The notes below the pieces were generated by a model that was not told the origin of the DNA, ran no database searches, and saw only the letters and a list, made by a program, of their open reading frames with translations. Both the position numbers and the translations under genes were made by a program. This document shows, piece by piece, positions 1 to 5,194 of a stretch of 8,683 bases of DNA. Source of the DNA: Hungatella sp. UBA3147 (lineage in GTDB: Bacteria; Bacillota; Clostridia; Lachnospirales; Lachnospiraceae); NCBI GenBank assembly GCA_002365025.1, contig DEYX01000208.1:1-8683 (forward strand), given 5' to 3'. How positions within the stretch are numbered: position 1 is the first letter of the stretch; every line of letters starts with the position of its first letter.

Positions 1-659
1 TTGCCGAATTCATATGTGGTGAAGATCTGGTTGATCATGCCGCTTGAAAAAGCCGTAGCTCTAACGTCAAAGGAGTCTGGTTCTCCAAGCATATACCGAA
101 GGAAATCAAGGTCATGCACGTGAAGGTCCAGAACAACAGAACCGCTTTTTCCCTCCTCATGAAACCAATCCTCATATCCCCAGGCCGCATCACCGCTGAT
201 TCTCTGCATGGTGATGGATTTTAATTCCCCAAATCTTCCGGTATCGAAACATTCTTTTAAATACCGATATTCATCAAAGGATCTTACTACCTGTCCTACC
301 ATTACCTGAACCCCGTTTCTGATCTGAGATTCAAGAAGTCTTTCGGCTTCTTCCTCCCTCAGGCATACGGGCTTTTCTATAAATACATTCATTCCTTTAT
401 CCATAGCTGCCAAAGCATGTTCCGTATGAAGGTAGCTGGGGAGGCATATATGAACGCTGTCCAGGGTTTCAGCCTCTAAAAGCTCCATTCCTGTTTGATA
501 CAATCTTGCATTGGGCCATTGAATAGACGCCTTTTTCAGGAATTCCGGCCTGCAGTCTGCCAGGGCCGTCACCTCTACATCCATTTTCGCTGACAGCGCT
601 TTTAACGACAGGTTATGAGTCGTACCCATTCCTCCGCATCCGATCAGTCCTACATTCAT
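1..659 (-). CDS. Gfo/Idh/MocA family oxidoreductase (N-terminal 219 residues, cut by left edge)
   Basis: This is an NAD(P)-dependent sugar, inositol or related polyol dehydrogenase-like protein, cytoplasmic, and truncated by the window edge (219 codons plus two bases are visible). Translating the minus strand from the ATG at 659-657 gives a protein beginning MNVGLIGCGGMGTTH. That is a Rossmann dinucleotide site with GCGGMG at residues 7-12. The family lysine motif EKP lies at 95-97, after the CLPSYLH strand-loop at 72-78. The catalytic-type motif DLHVHDLD starts at residue 178, with Asp178 and His182 in the usual D-x3-H spacing. An AGAGGA ribosome binding site lies about eight bases upstream, and the next upstream ATG (664-662) runs into a stop after two codons, so this start is firm. 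The gene diverges from the ROK regulator and has its own promoter, overlapped by a palindrome. It is not a copy of the oxidoreductase at 2516-3574: the motifs match but most other residues differ. The substrate is unknown. The family call is strong. Confidence 0.93.
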   Translation of the reverse strand, partial: MNVGLIGCGGMGTTHNLSLKALSAKMDVEVTALADCRPEFLKKASIQWPNARLYQTGMELLEAETLDSVHICLPSYLHTEHALAAMDKGMNVFIEKPVCLREEEAERLLESQIRNGVQVMVGQVVRSFDEYRYLKECFDTGRFGELKSITMQRISGDAAWGYEDWFHEEGKSGSVVLDLHVHDLDFLRYMLGEPDSFDVRATAFSSGMINQIFTTYEFG

Positions 660-715
660 TTCATTATCCTCTTTTCTTAGTTTGTACAGTGACCTTACTA
701 ATAAAATTTAAAATT

Positions 716-753
716 AAAAGCCTTTGAGATCAAATTGCTTAATTTAGGCTTTT
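716..753 (-). promoter_or_regulatory. Hairpin in the leader of the leftward oxidoreductase
   Basis: AAAAGCCT at 716-723 and AGGCTTTT at 746-753 are perfect 8-bp inverted repeats. Inside them AAATT (732-736) and AATTT (741-745) pair around a GCTT loop, leaving an 8-base bulge (724-731). Read on the minus strand, the structure falls within the roughly 120-base leader between the proposed start of transcription and the ATG at 659, and it is followed by an interrupted U-rich stretch. It could be a weak attenuator or an RNA-stabilising hairpin. The long bulge and broken U-tract make a strong terminator unlikely. Confidence 0.4.
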
Positions 754-786
754 GTTTCGTTTAAAGTCTATTTATTTGTTGGATTT

Positions 787-815
787 ACAATAACATCAAT
801 TGACATATATGTCAA
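787..815 (-). promoter_or_regulatory. Sigma A-type promoter for the leftward oxidoreductase
   Basis: On the minus strand there is a perfect -35 box TTGACA (815-810), a 17-base spacer (809-793) and a -10 box TATTGT (792-787, four of six consensus bases). Transcription would start near 780, giving a leader of about 120 bases. The sequence upstream of the -35 on this strand is A/T rich, as for an UP element. The -35 lies wholly inside the palindrome at 799-816, so a protein bound there should block RNA polymerase. Confidence 0.65.
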
Positions 816-816
816 T
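799..816. promoter_or_regulatory. Perfect 18-bp palindrome, candidate repressor operator
   Basis: ATTGACATATATGTCAAT reads identically on both strands, and the symmetry stops exactly at the flanking bases. It covers the -35 box of the leftward oxidoreductase promoter, which is a classic repressor position. The divergent ROK gene about 460 bp away is the obvious candidate to bind it, since ROK repressors act as dimers or tetramers on dyad sites, but this is inference. I saw no second copy in the window. Because TTGACA and its complement form the arms, part of the symmetry could simply reflect a -35 box in each direction; however, no decent rightward -10 follows at 17 bases. Confidence 0.55.
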
Positions 817-867
817 ATTTTTTTTGATTTGCTTATATAAAAAGTAATTTATGTCATTTATGCTGAG

Positions 868-881
868 TTTAAACGCTGTAA
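868..881. promoter_or_regulatory. Weak cre-like (catabolite repression) sequence
   Basis: TTTAAACGCTGTAA matches the CcpA-site consensus TGWAANCGNTNWCA except at the second and thirteenth positions, where the conserved G and C are both replaced. The central CG and flanking A/T arms fit, and the site sits in the control region of carbohydrate-type genes. Two mismatches at key symmetric positions make this a low-confidence call. Confidence 0.2.
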
Positions 882-1113
882 ATTGTGTAATATTTATATT
901 ATATATGAATTAATAATGTGAGGTTACAATTTATTTTCACTATTACTTATTTTTGATATGAATGAAATCCATTCAGGTATAACATTTGCCAGAATGAAAG
1001 ACATCTGCTGAATTTTTACAGGGATTATTGCAACTATTCACGTTATGTGCTAACATTATTTAATAAGATTGCTTTACTAATTATATTGTGAGGAGGTGGG
1101 GAGGCAGCTTCAA

Positions 1114-1170
1114 ATGGAGAAGATCAAGAAGATCATGAGGTGTGTAAAGGTGAAGTGTTTTCGTTTTTAA
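1114..1170 (+). CDS. Possible 18-residue basic peptide or leader ORF upstream of the ROK gene
   Basis: An ATG at 1114 opens an 18-codon frame ending at TAA 1168-1170, encoding MEKIKKIMRCVKVKCFRF. It is preceded by an unusually strong purine tract: AGGAGGTG at 1091-1098, then GGGGAGG at 1098-1104. The second of these is nine bases from the ATG, a good spacing. The peptide is strongly basic (Lys/Arg at eight of 18 positions), carries a C-x4-C pair, and has no recognisable domain or signal peptide. It lies 101 bases before the ROK start in the same direction, so it could be a translated leader acting on rok expression, an independent small protein, or a chance frame. I do not recognise it. The main support is the Shine-Dalgarno, since there is no other downstream start within normal distance that would explain it. 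Confidence 0.3.
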   Translation: MEKIKKIMRCVKVKCFRF

Positions 1171-1213
1171 TGCCTGAAGCTCAGCGGCAGGATTTACGGG
1201 GGGAGAAACGTAA
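1171..1213 (+). other. Weak hairpins between the small ORF and the ROK gene
   Basis: TGCC-TGA (1171-1177) can pair with TCA and GGCA (1181-1189) around AGC with a two-base bulge. TTACG (1194-1198) can pair with CGTAA (1209-1213), which is followed by TTTT. Each stem is short. Together with the small ORF they look vaguely like a leader-peptide attenuator, but neither is a strong terminator on its own. Confidence 0.2.
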
Positions 1214-1271
1214 TTTTAGAGGCAGTTTAATCAGTTTTTTATCATAATAAGCAAAGGACAGGCAGGATATT

Positions 1272-2468
1272 ATGAAACTTGTAAACCAGCAATTAATTAA
1301 GAATACGAATTTAAAGCAATTGTACAATTCCATTTACCGAAACCCAGGGATCTCAAGAGCCCAGCTTTCCAAGGATTCCCGTTTAAGCAAGACTGCGGTT
1401 TCCTCCCTGGTGGATGAATTGATTGCACGCAAATTTGTATACGATTCCGGTGCCAGTGGAAGCACGAATGTAGGGCGAAAACCCAACAGTCTGCTGCTTC
1501 GTACGGAACAGTATTATGTGGCTGTTTTCTTCCTGGAAGAGAAGAGACTGAATGCGGCCCTGGTGGATATTACCGGCACCGCTTCTTTTTGCGTGCAGGT
1601 GGATGTCCCTTCCCCTGACAACTACATTCTTCTGTGCCAGGAATACATACATCAGACTGTGCTGCAGCAGATAAACAGGGAGCAGTTCTTAGGAATTTGT
1701 GTAGTGGTTCCCGCTATGATAGACCCTGACAAGCGGGAAATATTCGCAACAACTCTGAACCTTCCTGAAAAAGATTTTGTAGGTCAGCTGCAGCATGCAT
1801 TTTCCGGTTTTCCGGTAGCCCTTTTAAATGATACGGCCTGTTTTGCTTATGCGGAAAAGGTCTATACCCAGATTACAGAAAAGGATTTCGCGTTTATTAA
1901 CTTCGGGAAAGGGATCGGTGCCACCCTTTTTATCCGCAATGAGATGCTGGGGCGTGCTTCTGCTTCCTACACCCAGTTCGGCCATTATTCCATTGATCCT
2001 AAGGGTGAGCTTTGTTCCTGTGGGAACCGGGGGTGTCTGGAGTTAATGATCGGAGAAGCTTCCTTAAAAGGCCGTATATCTAAAGCCGGAGGAAGTCCGG
2101 CTTTCAGGAGATCATCGGCCGTTACCTATGGGGTTCTTGGCCAGGCCAGTGTATATGGAGATATGGTTTCCTGCAAAGTAGTGCGGGATATCGCTGATGA
2201 ATTTTCCATGGCTTTATGCAATTTGATTTGTATGGTGCATCCAAAGCTGATAATTATCGGAGGTAAGGGAAAAGATCTTGGGCCTTTATTTCTCCAGGAA
2301 ATTCAGGAATGTCTGGGCACCATGGGATTTCGCCGCATGGTGAACTCTGTCAGCGTCAGGTACAGCCTTCTGGATTCCAGCGCCCTTTATAATGGCGCAA
2401 TGAAATATTTCTTTGATATCCATTACAATTTTACTCAGGATATGGGCGGAAGCTTTTTTATCGGCTGA
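1272..2468 (+). CDS. ROK family transcriptional regulator (NagC/Mlc/XylR type)
   Basis: This is a sugar-responsive DNA-binding protein of 398 residues, the usual length for ROK repressors. A winged helix-turn-helix occupies about residues 14-56 (helices around ISRAQLSKDSRLSKTAVSSL), followed by the wing motif VGRKP at 67-71. The sugar-kinase-like ROK fold follows: LNDTA at 185-189 holds the Asp187 equivalent of the kinase NDA motif, and FGKGIGATL at 211-219 is the phosphate loop. The zinc motif is intact, with His238, Cys248, Cys250 and Cys255 in FGH...CSCGNRGCLE. The glutamate of the usual E-x-G-H sugar-contact motif is Gln235 here (TQFGH). The start ATG has an AGGA at 1264-1267 only four bases away, plus AAAGGA further back, so its ribosome site is mediocre. 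The gene diverges from one Gfo/Idh/MocA oxidoreductase and is followed by another, so it probably controls both. The ligand is unknown. Confidence 0.93.
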   Translation: MKLVNQQLIKNTNLKQLYNSIYRNPGISRAQLSKDSRLSKTAVSSLVDELIARKFVYDSGASGSTNVGRKPNSLLLRTEQYYVAVFFLEEKRLNAALVDITGTASFCVQVDVPSPDNYILLCQEYIHQTVLQQINREQFLGICVVVPAMIDPDKREIFATTLNLPEKDFVGQLQHAFSGFPVALLNDTACFAYAEKVYTQITEKDFAFINFGKGIGATLFIRNEMLGRASASYTQFGHYSIDPKGELCSCGNRGCLELMIGEASLKGRISKAGGSPAFRRSSAVTYGVLGQASVYGDMVSCKVVRDIADEFSMALCNLICMVHPKLIIIGGKGKDLGPLFLQEIQECLGTMGFRRMVNSVSVRYSLLDSSALYNGAMKYFFDIHYNFTQDMGGSFFIG

Positions 2469-2503
2469 TGGAGTTTTCCGGCTATGTTGTTTTCTTATGG
2501 AAC

Positions 2504-2509
2504 GGAGGT
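2504..2509 (+). promoter_or_regulatory. Ribosome binding site that sets the start of the second oxidoreductase
   Basis: GGAGGT lies six bases before the ATG at 2516. The same frame also has an ATG at 2468 overlapping the ROK stop, but it has no Shine-Dalgarno and would add 16 residues (MEFSGYVVFLWNGGTT) ahead of the Rossmann strand that normally begins this family. The start at 2516 is preferred. Confidence 0.85.
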
Positions 2510-2515
2510 ACGACA

Positions 2516-3574
2516 ATGGAAAAGTTAAGAGCTGCAATTATGGGCTGCGGAAGAATCTCTTCCTGTTATGAAGATGCCTTTCGCAGACTTTCGGATTATG
2601 TAGAGTTAGTATGTGCTATTGATATTGACGAAGATAAGGCAAAAGCTTTTGGGGAAAAATTCAACTGCCATTACAGTACGGATCTGGAGTCCGCGCTGCA
2701 ATACCGGATTGATGTAATACATCTTTGCCTTCCCCATTATCTGCACCCGGTCATGGCTGTAAAGGCCATGGAGGCAGGAATACATGTGCTTACTGAAAAG
2801 CCCATTGCTATTTCCCTGCAGGATGCTGACCGGATGATGGAGGTACAGAAGCTTACCGGGAAAAAGCTGGGTGTCATTTTCCAGACCAGATACACAAAAA
2901 GTGTGGAGAAGTTAAAACAGCTGATTAGTGAAGGATATTTTGGAAAAATTTTATCTGCCCGGTCTTATCTCACCTGGAACCGTCCTGCCTCTTATTATGA
3001 GGGATGCGACTGGAAAGGAACCTGGGATATGGAGGGGGGCGGTGTCCTGATTGACCAGGCCATTCACAGCATGGACCGCGTCCGTTACTTGATGGGCAGT
3101 GACATTGAATGGATTGAAGGAAGCGTTCACAACCACTGTCATGAAATGGTGCATGTGGAGGATGCCGCAGAAGCTGCTATAAGATTTAAAAACGGCTGTA
3201 TCTACAGCCTTTATGCCTGCAATTCCTATGCTTCCGATGCGCCCATTACCATAGAACTTCAGGGGGAAAAGGGACGATGCGGCCTGATACAGGATATGGG
3301 CTTTTATGAATCGGATGGCTGCTATACAGAAATAAGAAATACCTATGAGACCACAAACGTCGGGCCGGATTACTGGGGAAGCAGCCACCATCTTCAGATC
3401 AGGGATTTTTATGATTCGATTCTGCAGGATGGACCTGTAGCTGTAGACGGATCGGAAGGCAGGAAGACTTTGGAGCTGGTTAAGGGAATCTATTTATCTT
3501 CTTTGGAAAAAAGGCGTATTTATCTGCCGTTTGAGGATGTGTATTATGAGGATTTAAATACGCAAAAGATATGA
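2516..3574 (+). CDS. Gfo/Idh/MocA family oxidoreductase
   Basis: This is an NAD(P)-dependent dehydrogenase-like protein of 352 residues, normal for the family and cytoplasmic. The N-terminal Rossmann domain (about 1-120) opens with KLRAAIMGCGRIS, with GCG at 10-12 in the dinucleotide site. CLPHYLH at 71-77 and the conserved EKP at 94-96 follow. The C-terminal alpha/beta domain has a W-N-R-P...YY...GTW segment (154-170) leading into GGGVLIDQAIHSMD, where Asp180 and His184 form the D-x3-H catalytic-type motif. No signal peptide is present, which argues against a secreted glycosidase-like member. It lies 47 bp after the ROK gene on the same strand with no terminator between, so the two are probably co-transcribed. 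Its substrate could be a sugar, sugar acid, inositol or amino-sugar derivative; the sequence does not decide. No convincing terminator follows it. Confidence 0.93.
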   Translation: MEKLRAAIMGCGRISSCYEDAFRRLSDYVELVCAIDIDEDKAKAFGEKFNCHYSTDLESALQYRIDVIHLCLPHYLHPVMAVKAMEAGIHVLTEKPIAISLQDADRMMEVQKLTGKKLGVIFQTRYTKSVEKLKQLISEGYFGKILSARSYLTWNRPASYYEGCDWKGTWDMEGGGVLIDQAIHSMDRVRYLMGSDIEWIEGSVHNHCHEMVHVEDAAEAAIRFKNGCIYSLYACNSYASDAPITIELQGEKGRCGLIQDMGFYESDGCYTEIRNTYETTNVGPDYWGSSHHLQIRDFYDSILQDGPVAVDGSEGRKTLELVKGIYLSSLEKRRIYLPFEDVYYEDLNTQKI

Positions 3575-3700
3575 AATACATACGTTCATTAGCTTTGCTC
3601 TGCAAATGATTCACTACCCGTTCCGGGATTATGATTATGTACCGGTTGGAATAAGCACCTGTGCAGCCTGCGCCCCGTCCTTTATACTGTATTGTTTATT

Positions 3701-3729
3701 TATATATAGATAAATATATATAGATAAAT
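3701..3729 (+). repeat. Perfect 14-bp tandem duplication upstream of the chemoreceptor promoter
   Basis: TATATATAGATAAA occurs at 3701-3714 and again, base for base, at 3715-3728, with one further matching T. Each unit is part of an imperfect palindrome (TTTATATATAGATAAA has one mismatched pair). The pair ends 12 bases before the sigma D -35 box, about 45-75 bases upstream of the likely transcription start. It may be an A/T-rich UP-like element, a site for a regulator, or simple slippage. Confidence 0.6.
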
Positions 3730-3740
3730 TTGTGATTTTA

Positions 3741-3768
3741 CTAAAATTATGCCGGAAACTGTCGATAT
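3741..3768 (+). promoter_or_regulatory. Sigma D (sigma 28, flagellar) promoter of the chemoreceptor gene
   Basis: A CTAAA -35 box (3741-3745), a spacer of exactly 16 bases (3746-3761) and a TCGATAT -10 box (3762-3768) match the Gram-positive flagellar sigma consensus CTAAA-N16-CCGATAT at all but one position. Transcription would start near 3775. That puts the in-frame ATG at 3749 inside the promoter and makes the ATG at 3809 the start. Chemoreceptor genes are well-known members of this regulon in Bacillus, so sequence and context agree. Confidence 0.82.
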
Positions 3769-3808
3769 AATCTATAGGTATAAAAACAAATTAAGGGGTG
3801 CAGCTCAT

Positions 3809-5089
3809 ATGGAAATACGGGGTAAACAGGAAAGACAGAATTCAATTGCTCTTAGCAAAAGGCTGGCAATAGGATTCGGTATAGTAAATGTCATAACAGT
3901 TTTAATATCTTTGATAAGCCTTTTCACCATTTACAGATTACATTCTATAAACAATGTGTCAACAGGACTTTTTGTGCTTTCTTCGGCCGCAATATTTTTG
4001 CTTACCATTCTATCTGCTGTTGTAAGCTTCATAATATGCAGAATCTTAAACAGAAGCATTGTGCGCCCTCTAAAAATTCTCAATAATATCGCACGGCAGC
4101 TGTCTGTGGGAGATGCAAGTGCAAACGTGCGGGTCCTCACAAAGGATGAAGTGGGAGAATTGATGGAATCCTTCAAGGCGATGGTGGAAAACACCAGGAG
4201 ACAGGCTCAGTCAGCCGAAGCAATAGCCCGCGGAGATCTGACTGTGGATGTGAAAGTTAATTCGGAAAAGGATGTTCTCGGCATTGCATTAAACAGCATC
4301 GTAGAGAAAAACAACCACATTCTGTCTCAAATATGCAATACGTCGGGACAGGTTTTAAGTGGGGCCGGCCAGATATCAGAAGCAAGCATACGCCTGTCAG
4401 AAGGGGCAGGCCATCAGGCAGGATCCCTTCAGGAGCTGGCGGCTGCTGTAACGGAGGTAAAAAACCGGATCGGCTTAAGTACAGATCATGCGGCCATGGC
4501 TATGACATGTGCAAATGAGGTCAGACACGGAGCCGTGGATGGAAACAGGCACATGGAGGACATGCTGAAAGCCATGGATGAGATCAACCTGTCTTCGTCG
4601 AATATCTCAAAGGTAATTAAGGCGATCGAGGACATTGCCTTCCAGACAAACTTACTGTCATTAAATGCTTCGGTAGAGGCCGCAAGGGCGGGCCAGTACG
4701 GAAAAGGTTTTGCGGTCGTGGCGGATGAGGTGCGTAGTCTTGCGGCCCGTTCGGCAAAAGCCGCAAAGGAGACCGCTGACATGATAGAAAGTTCTATACA
4801 GAGAGCAGAGCATGGGATGAAGATTGCAAAGACCACTGCAGACGCTTTTAATAAAATTGTGGGTGGGATAGAGCAGGTCGCCGGATTGGCGGAACAAATT
4901 GCCGGTGCATCGTCGGAGCAAGCTTCCGGTATCGCCCGCATAAACGATGAAATCAGCCAGGTATCCAATGCGGTGCAGGTAAATTCGGCAGCGTCTGAGG
5001 AAAGTACTGCTGCAACGGCTGAGCTGTACAAGCAGGCAGAAGCACTGAAGGTAATGGTGCAGACCTTCAAGCTGAAAACACCCTGTTAA
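3809..5089 (+). CDS. Methyl-accepting chemotaxis protein lacking an extracellular sensor domain
   Basis: This chemoreceptor of 426 residues transmits signals to the CheA/CheW array at the inner face of the membrane. Two hydrophobic membrane segments lie at about 19-42 and 55-78, separated by only some 12 residues, so there is no room for a ligand-binding domain. A HAMP domain follows (about 79-131), then a second HAMP-like stretch (AEAIARGDLTVDV, about 136-170). The coiled-coil signalling domain (about 180-420) carries the hairpin tip around IAFQTNLLSLNASVEAARAG and GKGFAVVADEVRSLA (277-312). A probable methylation region is SSEQASGI at 368-375. There is no C-terminal CheR-binding NWETF pentapeptide. 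The start is chosen from AAGGGGTG at 3793-3800 and from the sigma D promoter, which excludes the ATG at 3749. The gene is monocistronic, between its own promoter and a strong terminator. It may sense membrane state, energy or a partner protein. Confidence 0.93.
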   Translation: MEIRGKQERQNSIALSKRLAIGFGIVNVITVLISLISLFTIYRLHSINNVSTGLFVLSSAAIFLLTILSAVVSFIICRILNRSIVRPLKILNNIARQLSVGDASANVRVLTKDEVGELMESFKAMVENTRRQAQSAEAIARGDLTVDVKVNSEKDVLGIALNSIVEKNNHILSQICNTSGQVLSGAGQISEASIRLSEGAGHQAGSLQELAAAVTEVKNRIGLSTDHAAMAMTCANEVRHGAVDGNRHMEDMLKAMDEINLSSSNISKVIKAIEDIAFQTNLLSLNASVEAARAGQYGKGFAVVADEVRSLAARSAKAAKETADMIESSIQRAEHGMKIAKTTADAFNKIVGGIEQVAGLAEQIAGASSEQASGIARINDEISQVSNAVQVNSAASEESTAATAELYKQAEALKVMVQTFKLKTPC

Positions 5090-5126
5090 AGAGAATTGCC
5101 CACTAACTCTGACATTAGCTACATAG

Positions 5127-5179
5127 AAAAGGGGTGTTGTTCAACCGCAATCAATTGCGATTGAACAACACCCCCTTTT
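5127..5179. terminator. Long bidirectional intrinsic terminator between the chemoreceptor gene and asnA
   Basis: The left arm AAAAGGGGTGTTGTTCAA (5127-5144) pairs with TTGAACAACACCCC plus TTTT (5161-5179, with one extra C at 5175). After a single C/A mismatch, the inner arm CGCAAT (5146-5151) pairs with ATTGCG (5154-5159). This gives about 24 base pairs with one bulge and one mismatch. The rightward transcript ends in TTTTATTTAT, and the leftward transcript ends in TTTT, so the structure can terminate both convergent genes. It lies 37 bases after the chemoreceptor stop and 15 bases after the asnA stop. The stem is much longer than a typical intrinsic terminator. Confidence 0.9.
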
Positions 5180-5194
5180 ATTTATCCGGCGGGT

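Larger units (their letters stand above)
660..1271. other. 612-bp AT-rich divergent intergenic region
   Basis: This non-coding gap separates the leftward oxidoreductase from the rightward ROK regulator. It is much richer in A and T than the flanking genes. From left to right it holds a hairpin in the leftward leader (716-753), a leftward promoter (787-815), a perfect 18-bp palindrome (799-816), a weak cre-like sequence (868-881), and a small GAATG/CATTC inverted repeat near 958-973. A candidate 18-codon ORF with a strong Shine-Dalgarno lies at 1114-1170, and weak hairpins lie between 1171 and 1213. I could not assign a convincing promoter for the ROK gene; TATATT at 1082-1087 is a possible -10 but has only a poor -35. 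The length and the number of elements suggest that regulatory input is concentrated here. Confidence 0.7.

Noticed and set aside
2468..2515. Upstream in-frame ATG that would overlap the ROK stop and extend the second oxidoreductase
   Set aside because: There is no Shine-Dalgarno, and it adds residues before the Rossmann strand; GGAGGT precedes the ATG at 2516 at ideal distance.
2951..3391. 146-codon open frame on the minus strand inside the second oxidoreductase
   Set aside because: It is antisense to conserved catalytic motifs and has no ribosome site or recognisable domain.
3575..3700. Terminator after the second oxidoreductase
   Set aside because: Only short stems such as TTTGC/GCAAA and CCCG/CGGG occur, with no following T-run.
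3701..3729. CRISPR-like or mobile-element repeat
   Set aside because: There are only two adjacent 14-bp A/T-rich units with no spacers, no inverted ends and no transposase nearby.
3749..3808. Upstream in-frame ATG that would extend the chemoreceptor by 20 residues
   Set aside because: It has no ribosome site and lies inside the spacer of the sigma D promoter, so it would not be transcribed from that promoter.
4486..5070. 194-codon open frame on the minus strand inside the chemoreceptor gene
   Set aside because: It is antisense to a highly conserved signalling domain; its Ala/Ser-rich product is the usual shadow of a coiled-coil gene, with no family resemblance.
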